DNA of 34,800 nucleotides from Bacteroidales bacterium UBA3824 (GCA_002393195.1 DGIK01000209.1:1-34800), one strand, 5' to 3'; shown: positions 7,046 to 16,074, numbered from the stretch's first letter. Notes: generated by a model not told the origin, from the sequence alone. Made by a program: numbers and translations.

Positions 7046-8194
7046 ATGAAGGATTTGACCATAACGTTTGATGGTAAGCGCGCCTCAAACAACAGAACGG
7101 GGCTCGGAAATTATAGCCGACATATCATTGGATTGTTGGCTAAGTTTTTTCCGAGCAATCGTTATGTGATTTTCTTGACAAAACCAAACAAAAATGAGCA
7201 GTTGAGGGAGATTCTGGAACAAAATCCAAAAATAGAAACCGTTTTGCCGAAAAAAGGGTTGTGGAAAAAGTTTTCGTCATTGTGGAGAGTTTTTGAAATT
7301 AGGAATGAAATTGCGGAGTACGAAAATATTATATATCACGGACTTAGCAATGAATTGCCGTTAACTATAAAAAAGACTAATGCTAAGAGCGTGGTAACGA
7401 TTCACGACCTGATTTTCCTGAAATTTCCGAAATACTACAAGTTTTTTGACCGCAAAATTTACGCCTACAAATTTCGTAAGGCGTGCGAAAATGCCGACAA
7501 AATTATTGCTGTAAGCGAATGTACAAAAAGGGATGTTGTCGATATTTTCAACATAAATCCCGACAAAATCAAGGTGATTTATCAGGGGTGCGACAAGGTT
7601 TTCAAGACCGATGTCCCTGATGATGTATTGCGTGATGTAAGGCAAAAATATAATCTTCCCGACCGATTTTTGCTTAATGTTGGCAGCATCGAGGAGCGCA
7701 AAAATGCACTTTTGATTGTCAAGGCATTGCCACTTTTGAAAGAAAAAATGCCGCTTGTAATTGTCGGCAAGAGAACTAAATACACTTCGGAAATCGAAAA
7801 AGCAGCCGAAAATTTGGGTGTCAGCAATTTGTTGCATATTTTGGACAAAGTGCCTTTTGAAGACCTTGCGCCGATTTATCATTTGTGCGATGTTTTCATC
7901 TATCCGTCGCGGTATGAGGGGTTTGGTATTCCGATAATTGAGGCCATCTGCTGCGGTGTGCCTGTGATTGCGGCTACGGGATCTTGTCTTGAAGAGGCGG
8001 GCGGACCGGATTGCATTTATGTAGATCCTGATGATGAAGATGCATTGTCGGCAGCAATAGAAAAATTTTCCACTGACACTGCCTTCCGCCAGAATTCAAT
8101 CGAAAATAGTAAAAAATATGTGGAAAAATTTTCGGAAGAAATTCAGGCTAAACAATTAATGGAATGTTATAAAGAAATTTGTGATGAAAGATAA
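7046..8194 (+). CDS. Glycosyltransferase family 4 (GT-B fold)
   Basis: A 382-residue retaining glycosyltransferase that moves a sugar from a nucleotide-sugar donor, probably at the cytoplasmic face during surface-glycan assembly. The N-terminal half has the acceptor domain start DGKRASNNRTGLGNYSRH (a GxGxY pattern typical of mannosyl- or rhamnosyl-like GT4 enzymes) and VTIHDLIFLKFPKYY. The C-terminal donor domain shows AVSECTKRDVV, LNVGSIEERKN, and the E-x7-E motif in RYEGFGIPIIEA. Length is normal for the family. Its last 11 bases overlap the next gene's ATG (8184), showing translational coupling. Donor and acceptor are not predictable from sequence. Confidence 0.92.
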   Translation: MKDLTITFDGKRASNNRTGLGNYSRHIIGLLAKFFPSNRYVIFLTKPNKNEQLREILEQNPKIETVLPKKGLWKKFSSLWRVFEIRNEIAEYENIIYHGLSNELPLTIKKTNAKSVVTIHDLIFLKFPKYYKFFDRKIYAYKFRKACENADKIIAVSECTKRDVVDIFNINPDKIKVIYQGCDKVFKTDVPDDVLRDVRQKYNLPDRFLLNVGSIEERKNALLIVKALPLLKEKMPLVIVGKRTKYTSEIEKAAENLGVSNLLHILDKVPFEDLAPIYHLCDVFIYPSRYEGFGIPIIEAICCGVPVIAATGSCLEEAGGPDCIYVDPDDEDALSAAIEKFSTDTAFRQNSIENSKKYVEKFSEEIQAKQLMECYKEICDER

Positions 8195-8942
8195 AATATC
8201 AGTAGTAATCAACACCTACAACGCCGAAAGGCATTTGGAGAAAGTATTGCAAGCGGCAAAGAATTTCGACGAAATTGTGGTCTGCGATATGGAAAGCACC
8301 GACCACACAGTTGAAATCGCCCAACGGTATGGTTGTAAGGTTGTTACGTTTCCCAAGAAAGATTATGTTAGCGCGGAGCCTGCACGCAATTTTGCTATTC
8401 AATCGGCTTCGTCATATTGGGTTTTGGTGGTGGATGCAGATGAACTTATCACTGAGGATTTGCGCAAATATCTGTATGACAGGATAAAAGATGAAAACTG
8501 TCCGGCAGGTTTGTACATTCCACGCAAAAATTATGTAATGAACAAGTTTATCAAACAGACCTATCCCGACCCGCAACTGAGGTTTTTTAAGCGTGAAGGC
8601 TCCAATTGGCCGCCATACGTCCACACTTTTCCCTCGGTGGACGGCGCGACCGAAAAAATACCTTTTCAGCGTATGGAACTCGCCCTCATTCATATCAGCG
8701 ATACGGTGTATGATCAATTATACAAAATGAATCAATACACTGAAAACGAAGTAGTTAAGAAACAGGGCGACAAAGTGGGAATGTTCAAGATTTTCATAAA
8801 ATGCACCCACAGGTTCATCAAGAGTTTCATATTAAAAGGTGGCTTCAGGTATGGCATCCGTGGTCTTGTGTACGCTATCAACGCCGCTAATTACAAGTTT
8901 TACACGATGGTGAAAATTTGGGAGCGGCAGAATACGGTGTAA
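8184..8942 (+). CDS. Glycosyltransferase family 2, LPS-core type
   Basis: A 252-residue GT-A fold glycosyltransferase resembling the WaaE/KdtX group that adds glucose or similar sugars to LPS core. The nucleotide-binding start is SVVINTYNAERHLEKVL. CDMESTDHTVEIA follows, and the metal-binding DxD is VVDADE. The block GLYIPRKNYVMNKF with PDPQLRFFKR is typical of this subgroup. The reading frame also allows a GTG at 8181, but ATG at 8184 is preferred; it overlaps the end of the GT4 gene. No membrane segment is seen. A 69-base gap without an obvious promoter separates it from the next gene. Confidence 0.88.
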   Translation: MKDKISVVINTYNAERHLEKVLQAAKNFDEIVVCDMESTDHTVEIAQRYGCKVVTFPKKDYVSAEPARNFAIQSASSYWVLVVDADELITEDLRKYLYDRIKDENCPAGLYIPRKNYVMNKFIKQTYPDPQLRFFKREGSNWPPYVHTFPSVDGATEKIPFQRMELALIHISDTVYDQLYKMNQYTENEVVKKQGDKVGMFKIFIKCTHRFIKSFILKGGFRYGIRGLVYAINAANYKFYTMVKIWERQNTV

Positions 8943-9011
8943 GTGTATAATCGTTAGAAAAGCCATGAAACAATTAGATTTTTTGCTCAATTTATAAAAC
9001 ATTTTTGAATT

Positions 9012-9881
9012 ATGACGATAATGTATTTCACTATTGGTGACAGTCTCGATATGTATGTCCAGGCGTTTTTGTCTATTGAGAGTTTCAAAAGGCAGATTGG
9101 CGAAAGTGACGTGATTGTTGCCGTAACGACCAATCCGGATTTTTTCAAAGGGTTAGATTACGTGAAGACCGTTGTAATAGACTGCGATACAGTGACGGAG
9201 TGGCGTGGCGAACACGATTTTTTCTGGAGGACAAAAATTAAGGCGATGGAGCGGGTTTTGGCGTTGTATCATGACGACGATTTGGTCTATCTCGACTGCG
9301 ACACCTTTTTGTACGGCGACGTCAACGAAATGAAACGCCTTCTCAATTCGGGTTGCGGATTAATGGATGGCAACGATGGTCACCCGAGCAGGATTAAATA
9401 CAAGCCCCAAAAGATGTACAAAAAAGTAGGCGGATGCTCGTATGCGGGCATTACAATTTCCGAAAAACACGATATGTGGTGCGCGGGCGTGGTTGCAATT
9501 CCGCGTGAAAAAAGCCGCGCTGTGTTAGAAATGGCACTTTCAATCTGCGACGGCATGCTTGACGATGGCGCAGAACCGATAGTGGTGGAGCAATATTCGC
9601 TCAGCGTCGCCATGTACGAGAACACACGACTGACATCTTCCAAGCCGTATGTGGCGCACTACTGGAGCAACAAATCGCAGTGGATTGAAATCGCGAAAGA
9701 CATGATGGCGAAGTCGATATTGACAAAGGCGAATTTTGTGGACGAAATTGATGCGTTCATAGCTTCCTCGATAAAGAGCGTCCCTGTTTATGTAAAAAAA
9801 CATAACACAAACCGCAAGTTGAAAAGCCTTGTGGACAAGTACTTTGGGGACGACAGCCAGCAATATGTGGAAGGTGTATAA
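9012..9881 (+). CDS. GT-A fold glycosyltransferase (GT8-like)
   Basis: A 289-residue protein that resembles GT8-type or nucleotide-diphospho-sugar transferases rather than the GT2 family. Support comes from the start YFTIGDSLDMYVQAFLSIESF and the metal-binding D-x-D in LVYLDCDTFLYGDV (D95/D97). The spacing before the DxD is also typical, with WRTKIKAME for substrate positioning. Downstream motifs include MWCAGVVAIPREKS and EQYSLSVAMYE, matching the acceptor or catalytic regions of galactosyl- or glucosyltransferase-like enzymes. It sits between two other glycosyltransferases on the same strand, so a role in the same glycan is likely. The exact family number is uncertain. Confidence 0.78.
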   Translation: MTIMYFTIGDSLDMYVQAFLSIESFKRQIGESDVIVAVTTNPDFFKGLDYVKTVVIDCDTVTEWRGEHDFFWRTKIKAMERVLALYHDDDLVYLDCDTFLYGDVNEMKRLLNSGCGLMDGNDGHPSRIKYKPQKMYKKVGGCSYAGITISEKHDMWCAGVVAIPREKSRAVLEMALSICDGMLDDGAEPIVVEQYSLSVAMYENTRLTSSKPYVAHYWSNKSQWIEIAKDMMAKSILTKANFVDEIDAFIASSIKSVPVYVKKHNTNRKLKSLVDKYFGDDSQQYVEGV

Positions 9882-9899
9882 CTTTAAAAAAAAACATAT

Positions 9900-11045
9900 A
9901 TGAAGATTCTTTATGATTATCAGGGCTTTAGTGGAAAATATTCTGGCATCTCGAAATGTTTTGTCGAGTTGATTGCTAATTTACCACGAGAAACAGAGTT
10001 CCATGTTTCCATAAAAGATAGCGAAAACTATCATCTTTTGGATAAAAAAATTTGTGATGTCAACACAGAAATATCTGATATGAGGAATTTTATATCGGAT
10101 AAGAACTTCTTTCTAAAGCGTAAGCTTTACAAGATGTATGCTAAATGTTTTCCGAGCCATACAAGTGATGGCAGGAATAAACTCTATTCTGTTGAGTGCC
10201 TGAAGAAAGGTGATTTTGACGTCTTTCATCCGACCTATTTCAATCCCTATTTCCTTGATTACATTGGCAATAAGCCTTTTGTAATCACTATTCATGACAT
10301 GATTCCTGAGACCTTTCCCGATATGTTCAAGCATGATTGGCAGGTACGAGAAAAGGCTCGTCTTGCCAAATTGGCAGCCCATATCGTTGCTGTTTCAGAA
10401 TGTACGAAGCGCGACATCGTTAAGTTTTTGAATATTCCAGAGGAGAAGATTTCTGTTATTTACCATGGTGCGCCAGAGGTTGTGGATTATCCAAAAGCTC
10501 CTGTATTTGACTTCAAATACCTTCTTTATGTAGGTGTTCGTAGCGGCTACAAGAATTTTCAGCCGATGTTGAGTAATATTGGTGGCTTTTTGAAACAAAA
10601 TGACATTAAATTGGTCTGCACTCACTGTGATTTTGACAAGTCCGAGCAAATGCTTATTAAGAAGCTTGGTCTTGAAAATCATGTCGTTCATGTATTCGCC
10701 GATGATAATGAGTTGAAAAATCTTTATCATAATGCGCTTGCCTTTGTTCAACCATCTTTGTATGAGGGTTTTGGCATTCCGATATTGGAGGCATATCAGT
10801 ATGATTGTCCCGTTTTCCTAAACGACAAGAGTGTTTTTCCGGAGATTGCCAAAGAGGCTGCGGTATTTTTCACACTTGATGAATCCGTACACGATTTGGA
10901 TTCAAAGCTTGAGATGTTTCTTGCTTATAGCGACGGACAGAAGCGTGAGCTAATCGAAAGGCAAAGAAATCGGCTTATGGATTTTTCGTGGAAGAAGTCG
11001 GCTGAGAAGCTCAATGATGTATATCTTTCTGTTGCAGGACGATAG
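9900..11045 (+). CDS. Glycosyltransferase family 4 (GT-B fold), AT-rich
   Basis: A 381-residue GT4 enzyme. The N-terminal domain has YDYQGFSGKYSGISKCFVEL and TIHDMIPETFPDMFKHDW. The donor domain has AVSECTKRDIVKFLNIPEEK, LLYVGVRSGYKN and the E-x7-E motif LYEGFGIPILEAYQYDCPVF. This is the pattern of mannosyltransferase-like proteins. It starts 18 bases after the preceding gene and ends 9 bases from the oppositely directed GT2 gene. Base use is clearly more AT-rich than in neighbours such as nadC: my hand count of the line 10021-10080 is 17 G/C of 60. This hints at acquisition from elsewhere, as is common for glycan genes. Donor and acceptor unknown. Confidence 0.92.
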   Translation: MKILYDYQGFSGKYSGISKCFVELIANLPRETEFHVSIKDSENYHLLDKKICDVNTEISDMRNFISDKNFFLKRKLYKMYAKCFPSHTSDGRNKLYSVECLKKGDFDVFHPTYFNPYFLDYIGNKPFVITIHDMIPETFPDMFKHDWQVREKARLAKLAAHIVAVSECTKRDIVKFLNIPEEKISVIYHGAPEVVDYPKAPVFDFKYLLYVGVRSGYKNFQPMLSNIGGFLKQNDIKLVCTHCDFDKSEQMLIKKLGLENHVVHVFADDNELKNLYHNALAFVQPSLYEGFGIPILEAYQYDCPVFLNDKSVFPEIAKEAAVFFTLDESVHDLDSKLEMFLAYSDGQKRELIERQRNRLMDFSWKKSAEKLNDVYLSVAGR

Positions 11046-11054
11046 TTGTAGTCG

Positions 11055-11768
11055 CTATTTGCCCCTCAGTTTGGCGTACAAATATACGAAATAAAGGCGT
11101 GGAAGAAGTCTCACTTTGTTTATGATGTTATCATGCTCATTAACAACGTTGATGTTTTCTTTCAGGCCTTTTGAGCGCTTGGTGTTGGAGACGCCAGTTG
11201 TGTCGAATATTGCGATTGGTATATTCAATTGTTTGAATGTCTTATTGTTGAGAGTCAATATTTTAAAGAAATTGAAGTCTGCAGACATTTTGTATTTCGT
11301 GTCGAAAGGGAATTGTCTCAGACATGTGAGTTTTGTAAAACAGCTTTGATGACAAAAATACATTTTGTGGGCGTTGTGCGGTTTTTCAGCTGGTTTTATT
11401 TTACCGTTTTTGATGACATCGCCGTATATGACGTCCGAATCGTATATTTTGTCTTTGAATATTTTTTCAAGAGTTGTAGCATCTGCAAACAGGTCTCCTG
11501 CATTCAAAAAGATGACGTAATCACCTGACGACATTTTCACGCCCTTGTTCATAGCGTCATAAATTCCTTGGTCTGACTCTGAAACGTATTTTGTAAGTTT
11601 CCCCTCATAGTTTTTCAGGAAATCTAGTGTGCCGTCCGTAGAATTGCCATCAATGACAATATATTCATAATTTGTATACGTTTGGGAGTCAACGCTTTGC
11701 ATAGTTTTTTTTAACATTTCCAAAGAGTTGAAACATACGGTAATCACTGATATTTTTTGTTCTGTCAT
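11055..11768 (-). CDS. Glycosyltransferase family 2 (WcaA-like)
   Basis: A 237-residue GT2 family transferase. It opens with ISVITVCFNSLEMLKKTMQS, then YEYIVIDGNSTDGT, VSESDQGIYDAMNKG, and the modified DxD region VIFLNAGDLF. The GIYDAMNKG and FLNAGD pair is typical of colanic-acid/exopolysaccharide-type GT2 enzymes. KMSADFNFFKIL follows, matching the acceptor-side motif. It is the last gene of a minus-strand operon, starting seven bases after the GT9 stop. It is AT-rich like the GT4 gene it converges on (9 bases apart), so both may have arrived together. No terminator is visible in the nine-base gap. Confidence 0.92.
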   Translation of the reverse strand: MTEQKISVITVCFNSLEMLKKTMQSVDSQTYTNYEYIVIDGNSTDGTLDFLKNYEGKLTKYVSESDQGIYDAMNKGVKMSSGDYVIFLNAGDLFADATTLEKIFKDKIYDSDVIYGDVIKNGKIKPAEKPHNAHKMYFCHQSCFTKLTCLRQFPFDTKYKMSADFNFFKILTLNNKTFKQLNIPIAIFDTTGVSNTKRSKGLKENINVVNEHDNIINKVRLLPRLYFVYLYAKLRGK

Positions 11769-11775
11769 TTTTTTG

Positions 11776-12804
11776 TTATTGAGCGAGGGTTTTTTCTACA
11801 ACTTTCTGTATGTCAATATCATTCAGACACTTATATTTTTCTTTGATGCGACATTCCTTATTGCCGTAGATTGAGCATGGGCGGCAGGGCAAGTCGATTT
11901 GCATGGCGTCGTCGAGGCTTTGACCGTAGCCGAGGAAACCGGCGGCGGGATGCGTCGCGCCCCAAATTGACACTGTGCGTGTGCCAACGAGGGATGCCAA
12001 GTGCATATTTGCGCTGTCCATGGAGACCATGCAGTCGAGGTTTGAGATGAGGATGAGTTCGTTTGAAAGTCCGCCAAGTTTGCCAGCCGTGCTGATGGTC
12101 TGTGGATATTTGGTTTGCCAATTTTCAAGGATCGCCTTCTCCTTGTCGCCTGCGCCAAACAGGAACACTTTTGCGCCTTGTTCAGTGAGCGATTTTACGA
12201 GGGCTTCGGTCTTTTCCAATGGCATGATTTTGCCTTTGTGGGCGGCGAAGGGCGCGATTCCAATCCAACGGCAAGATTTTTCGCCGGTGATTGCAGAGAC
12301 TTCCGCCGGTAATGTTGTGTCGCTGAGGATTGAATGAAAATCTATCTCGAAATCAAATCCCAATTGCTTCAATACGGCTTTGTAACGCTCTATTGTCGTA
12401 GTCAAGGCTTCGCATTTCATCGCGCCTTTATTGATGAGGCGGCGTTTTTCGGAGCGGCCTTTGTCGATTTTTATAGTTTTAATCGAACTGAACAAACTCC
12501 TGAACCTCAGATACTTGGTGCGCAGGACGTCGTGGAAGTCGGCGTATGCGTCGATTTTCCAAGAACGGATTTCTTTGTAGAGGCGATTGAGCCCGGCGAT
12601 GCCTTTGTAGTCTTTTTTGAGGTCGATGCCAACGAAACGCACGTTGCTGGGGCAGGTCGCAAACATAGGCGCAAAATTTTTGCGGCTTAGAAATGTGATT
12701 TCCAAGTCGTTATATTTTTTCGCCAACGACCACACCACCGGCACGCACATAGCCACGTCGCCCATCGCCGAGAATCGTGTTATCAATAGCCTTTTGATTT
12801 CCAT
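11776..12804 (-). CDS. Glycosyltransferase family 9 (heptosyltransferase-like)
   Basis: A 342-residue GT9 enzyme, the family of LPS heptosyltransferases (WaaC/WaaF). Supporting motifs are ITRFSAMGDVAMCVPVVW at the N-terminus (nucleotide-sugar fold) and, in the donor-binding half, WIGIAPFAAHKGKIMPLE, LFGAGDKEK and MVSMDSANMHLASLVGTRTV. A Bacteroidota-type tail follows, with four cysteines (CRPC, then CRIKEKYKC) that could bind a metal or form disulfides. Its start overlaps the stop of the DUF4254 gene by one base (TAATG), so translation is coupled. It is probably involved in LPS inner-core synthesis, but whether it transfers heptose or another sugar cannot be decided. Confidence 0.9.
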   Translation of the reverse strand: MEIKRLLITRFSAMGDVAMCVPVVWSLAKKYNDLEITFLSRKNFAPMFATCPSNVRFVGIDLKKDYKGIAGLNRLYKEIRSWKIDAYADFHDVLRTKYLRFRSLFSSIKTIKIDKGRSEKRRLINKGAMKCEALTTTIERYKAVLKQLGFDFEIDFHSILSDTTLPAEVSAITGEKSCRWIGIAPFAAHKGKIMPLEKTEALVKSLTEQGAKVFLFGAGDKEKAILENWQTKYPQTISTAGKLGGLSNELILISNLDCMVSMDSANMHLASLVGTRTVSIWGATHPAAGFLGYGQSLDDAMQIDLPCRPCSIYGNKECRIKEKYKCLNDIDIQKVVEKTLAQ

Positions 12805-13409
12805 TACTTTGTGCCGTAGAGTACGGGGTTGAGGTTGGGGTCGTTGTACATTTTCATCTGTTTATAGACCTTCATGTACTTGCGTCCGGCTTTTATGTCG
12901 TCGAGAAGTTGGTCGATGGCAGTGCCGAGGTCTTTTTTCTGTTCGAGGAGCACGTCGAGTTTTTTCTGACATTGAGCCTTGTGTTCTGGCGTGGTGTCGG
13001 TGCGGTCTGCCTGTTCCTTCATGTGATAAATCTTGAGCGCGAGGATGCTGTAACGATCCATAGCCCAAGCCGGCGATTCGGTGTTGATTGTTGCGCCGTC
13101 TGCGGGCTTCACGTCCTTGTATGTGTCGAGGAAATAACTGTCGATGAGTTCCACGAGGTCGGTGCGATCCTGGTTGCTCTTGTCGATGCGGCGTTTGATT
13201 TTCAAAGCCTCCACGGGGTCTATCTGCGGGTCGCGGATGATGTCTTCCAAGTGCCACTGAACGGTGTCTATCCAGTTTTTGAGATAGAGATAGTATTCAA
13301 TGGTCTTTGTCTCGTATGGATTAGAGATTGGCGTGTCCACGTCGTCGTGCTTGTGATAGTCGGCGATGGATTGCTCAAATATTTTCCAAGATTTTTCTGT
13401 GAGTGTCAT
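12804..13409 (-). CDS. DUF4254 family protein
   Basis: A 201-residue soluble, largely helical protein matching the DUF4254 family, which in Bacteroidota commonly lies directly upstream of a GT9 transferase. Recognisable blocks are the N-terminal WKIFEQSIADYHKHDDVD and the central LKNWIDTVQWHLEDIIRDP. The latter is followed by a conserved IDKSNQDRTDLVELIDSYF and SPAWAMDRYSILALKIYHM. The function is not established, and a role in LPS assembly is inferred only from context. It is the first gene of the three-gene minus-strand operon (DUF4254, GT9, GT2). Its stop overlaps the GT9 start. Confidence 0.88.
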   Translation of the reverse strand: MTLTEKSWKIFEQSIADYHKHDDVDTPISNPYETKTIEYYLYLKNWIDTVQWHLEDIIRDPQIDPVEALKIKRRIDKSNQDRTDLVELIDSYFLDTYKDVKPADGATINTESPAWAMDRYSILALKIYHMKEQADRTDTTPEHKAQCQKKLDVLLEQKKDLGTAIDQLLDDIKAGRKYMKVYKQMKMYNDPNLNPVLYGTK

Positions 13410-13437
13410 GCTTTTCGTTTTTTTATTGTTGACGGCG

Positions 13438-13470
13438 CAAATTTAATAATTATTTGGCAAATTTAATCAA
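13438..13470 (-). promoter_or_regulatory. Candidate promoter of the DUF4254-GT9-GT2 operon
   Basis: CAAATTTA at 13438-13445 is TAAATTTG on the minus strand. A CAA at 13468-13470 (TTG on the minus strand) lies 22 bases upstream. A second identical CAAATTTA lies at 13458-13465, so the exact start is ambiguous. The 80-base gap behind the sulfatase-like gene supports an independent start here. Confidence 0.45.
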
Positions 13471-13489
13471 TAAATGTCTAAAAAAAATC

Positions 13490-15424
13490 TCACTCTTTTA
13501 TTGTCAGGTTGTTTTCAATCATTCTGACGTGATATTGTTGGATTTCAGCCTTTAAGAGGTCGAGCATTTTGGTTTCAATGTCGGGAAATTTGCCGATGAG
13601 GTTGTTTTCCAACATGATGTCGTCGTCGGGGATAAAAAATCCTGTTTCCTTCGTTCCGTCAAATTGCAGGAAATATTTGTCCATGGAAATTTGGTACAGC
13701 GGCTCACTGAAATTGACCACGTAACCCGTTGTGTCAGAGTTATTAAAGTATGAATTTCCAAACGCAATGTATGGCTTGTCGTAATTCAAATAATCCAAAA
13801 TTGTAGGCGTGATGTCTGCCTGACAAAACAGTTTTTCTGACATTTTTTTGATGCCGCCCGGCTGGTAAATCAAAATTGGCACTTTGAAAACGTTGCGGTC
13901 GGTCGTGTATTCACGGCTGAGGGTTTGGTTGGTGTGGTCGGCGGTGATGACGAAAAGTGTGTTTTCATACCACGGATATTGTTTCATCCTGTCAAAAAAC
14001 AGCCGCAGAGCGTTGTCGGTGTATTGTATGCACTTTGTGATTGGCTGAGGCCCTTCGGGAAAACGCTCTTTGTATTTTTCAGGTATGCGGAACGGGTTGT
14101 GTGAAGTGGCTGTGAAACAAGCGGTTACAAATGGCTGTGGTATTTCGCCCATGCTCTTGGCGTAATATTGCAAAAATTCTTCGTCCCATATTGCCCAGTG
14201 TCCATCAAAATCGTCCATTGCATTGAAACTCTGGTCGTTGCAATATTCTGTCATGCCATAATAATCGTCGAAACCTGCCAACCTCGAAAAATGCAAAAAT
14301 CCCATGCTGCCATTTGGTGCACCGTGGTAAAACGCTGAGTAATAGCCTTTTGACTTCAACAACGATGCCACGCTGTTTACCTTGTTGTTGGAGTACATGC
14401 TCATGAAAAAATGGTCGGTCAGGTACGGTATGCCAGCCAAAATGCTCGGCATTGCGTCGATGGATTTTCTGCCTGTTGCAAATGAATTGGTGAATGTAAG
14501 TCCCTGTTTATAAAGCGAATCGAGGAACGGCGTGTAGCCTTCATTGCCATTGAAAAGTCCCGAATATTCCTTGCCGAAACTTTCTAAGATGATGATTACG
14601 ACGTTCATTTTCTTAAACTCGCCGCGTGGGGTAGGGTAGTGGACGGGCGTGTAGATGCGCTCCAATTCGTCCGCCGAAAAATATTCTGGGTTAGAGAACG
14701 AAATCTTGCCCATCGTGCGCAGGATGCAGTAGGGCGTGTTGAGGACGATGGCGGATTCGTTGCTCTTGCGGATGTATTCATTGGCGTTGTTCATGTTCAT
14801 CGGGCGGTGGTCGTTGTCAATAATCAGGCTGCCGCGCAATCCCGCCATGAAAAAATAAATGCACAACAATGTCGCCGGAAGTGTTTTCAGGGCGTATTTC
14901 CGCACAGGAAAGTCTTCCGCGCTTACTTTGGGATTGTAATAAAATTTTATAAGCACAAATATCAACGCCGCCGCTGCAAGCACCAAATACCAATAGTCAA
15001 CCAATCCGCCGAAAAATATGCCGACGAGGTTGTTTTCATTCTGAAACTCACTGAAAAACGAGAAGTTTGTGCGCCGTCCGTTGAATGGAAAAAACGCTGT
15101 ATCAAACATATTTGCAAAAATTCCAATCGCAACTGGAATTATAAAAAAATATTTGGCTATTTTGCGGTATGTCGCGTTCAATGAAAATTTGAATGGCATT
15201 ATCATCATGAAAAACGCCACAGCCGTGAGGTAAAAAATCGCCGCAAAGTCGTATTTCATGCCGCCTTTGAAGAGCGTCAGGTAGTGCGAAGGCTCTATGT
15301 CGCCGTAAAAATTGGAGTTGGCGGCTATGAAAATTATCCTGCATATCATCATCAACGCAAAGGCTATCAAGTAGTTGACGGCATATTGCGCGATGGGGTG
15401 TTTGATTATTTGTTTTATTGTCAT
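13490..15424 (-). CDS. LTA synthase/sulfatase-family membrane transferase
   Basis: A 644-residue membrane enzyme of the alkaline-phosphatase superfamily, like LtaS or OpgB-type phosphoglycerol transferases and related phosphoethanolamine transferases. Five hydrophobic helices occupy about residues 14-197. The extracytoplasmic catalytic domain begins near 275: VVIIILESFGKEYSG carries the metal-ligand E281. FATGRKSIDAMPSILAGIP carries the nucleophile region (T318/S321). FYHGAPNGSMGF and ITADHTNQTL supply further metal or substrate residues (D and H). In Gram-negatives such enzymes decorate lipids or glycans with phosphoglycerol or phosphoethanolamine, which fits the adjacent glycosyltransferase operon. 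The start ATG has a good Bacteroidota promoter 20 bases away. Exact donor unknown. Confidence 0.88.
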   Translation of the reverse strand: MTIKQIIKHPIAQYAVNYLIAFALMMICRIIFIAANSNFYGDIEPSHYLTLFKGGMKYDFAAIFYLTAVAFFMMIMPFKFSLNATYRKIAKYFFIIPVAIGIFANMFDTAFFPFNGRRTNFSFFSEFQNENNLVGIFFGGLVDYWYLVLAAAALIFVLIKFYYNPKVSAEDFPVRKYALKTLPATLLCIYFFMAGLRGSLIIDNDHRPMNMNNANEYIRKSNESAIVLNTPYCILRTMGKISFSNPEYFSADELERIYTPVHYPTPRGEFKKMNVVIIILESFGKEYSGLFNGNEGYTPFLDSLYKQGLTFTNSFATGRKSIDAMPSILAGIPYLTDHFFMSMYSNNKVNSVASLLKSKGYYSAFYHGAPNGSMGFLHFSRLAGFDDYYGMTEYCNDQSFNAMDDFDGHWAIWDEEFLQYYAKSMGEIPQPFVTACFTATSHNPFRIPEKYKERFPEGPQPITKCIQYTDNALRLFFDRMKQYPWYENTLFVITADHTNQTLSREYTTDRNVFKVPILIYQPGGIKKMSEKLFCQADITPTILDYLNYDKPYIAFGNSYFNNSDTTGYVVNFSEPLYQISMDKYFLQFDGTKETGFFIPDDDIMLENNLIGKFPDIETKMLDLLKAEIQQYHVRMIENNLTIKE

Positions 15425-15444
15425 TGTTAGAAGATTTTGTCGTG

Positions 15445-15476
15445 CAAAATTAATGAAAATTTCGATTTAGTACAAA
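15445..15476 (-). promoter_or_regulatory. Promoter of the sulfatase/LtaS-like gene
   Basis: On the minus strand TTTG (plus-strand CAAA at 15473-15476) is followed after exactly 20 bases by TAATTTTG (plus-strand CAAAATTA, 15445-15452). Both boxes and the spacing fit the Bacteroidota consensus. The leader would be only about 15 bases. Confidence 0.65.
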
Positions 15477-15567
15477 TAATCATTTTGGAGTTGATATGTT
15501 GATTTTGTGTAGTTTAAGGCACGTTTTTTGTATTATAAAACCATGAACTAATTGCAACTAAAACGTA

Positions 15568-15948
15568 ATGAAACGCCTTATATATATATTAATCATCGGA
15601 CTTGTTGTGTTGCTGTGCAGCTATTCGCTGTTTGGCACCGGGGAGGAGGTGTCCAAAAAAATCAACCAGTCCATCTGTCTCGGGCAGAGCGGCGCCATCG
15701 CCGAATATTTTGCGCCGGAGGTGTCGCTTGATTACCTCGGGTCAGAATCTATGTGTTCCAAGGGACAGACAGAGGTGGTTTTGCGTGAATTTTTCAGGCA
15801 AAATCGCCCCTCGCAATTCCTTTCCACCACTGGTAGCGGTCTCATCACAGGAAATTTGACCACCACCAGCGGTAAGTCGTATAGGGTGCGTTACATCCTA
15901 AAAAATGTTGATAATAAAGAAGTTATAACATATTTTTGTATTAATTAG
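15568..15948 (+). CDS. DUF4783 family exported protein
   Basis: A 126-residue protein of the DUF4783 family, frequently found beside nadC in Bacteroidota, as here. Residues 1-22 form a hydrophobic signal peptide or membrane anchor (MKRLIYILIIGLVVLLCSY). The remainder is a small cystatin/NTF2-like alpha-beta domain: VSKKINQSICLGQSGAIAEYF, then VSLDYLGSES, TEVVLREFFRQNRPSQF and SYRVRYILKN. Function is unknown. It probably acts in the periplasm. It has its own terminator downstream (15979-16011), so it is not simply co-transcribed with nadC. I found no convincing -7/-33 pair upstream in 15481-15567. Confidence 0.82.
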   Translation: MKRLIYILIIGLVVLLCSYSLFGTGEEVSKKINQSICLGQSGAIAEYFAPEVSLDYLGSESMCSKGQTEVVLREFFRQNRPSQFLSTTGSGLITGNLTTTSGKSYRVRYILKNVDNKEVITYFCIN

Positions 15949-15978
15949 GGATTCTTTTATTTTTATATTTGGGCTACA

Positions 15979-16011
15979 CCGGGACATTAAAATTGATGTT
16001 CTGGTTTTTTT
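15979..16011 (+). terminator. Rho-independent terminator after the DUF4783 gene
   Basis: Stem CCGGGACAT (15979-15987) pairs with ATGTTCTGG (15996-16004) with two G-T wobbles and an eight-base loop. A run of seven T follows at 16005-16011. It lies 30 bases after the stop codon. Confidence 0.75.
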
Positions 16012-16027
16012 ATTCGGCAATTTGTGT

Positions 16028-16035
16028 TATATTTG
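16028..16035 (+). promoter_or_regulatory. Candidate -7 box for nadC
   Basis: TATATTTG, a full TAnnTTTG match, 39 bases before the nadC ATG. The -33 position coincides with the T-run of the preceding terminator (GTTT/TTTT), so terminator and promoter abut. Confidence 0.5.
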
Positions 16036-16074
16036 CATCTTGAATAAAATACTTTTTTTAATACCGAAAACAAT

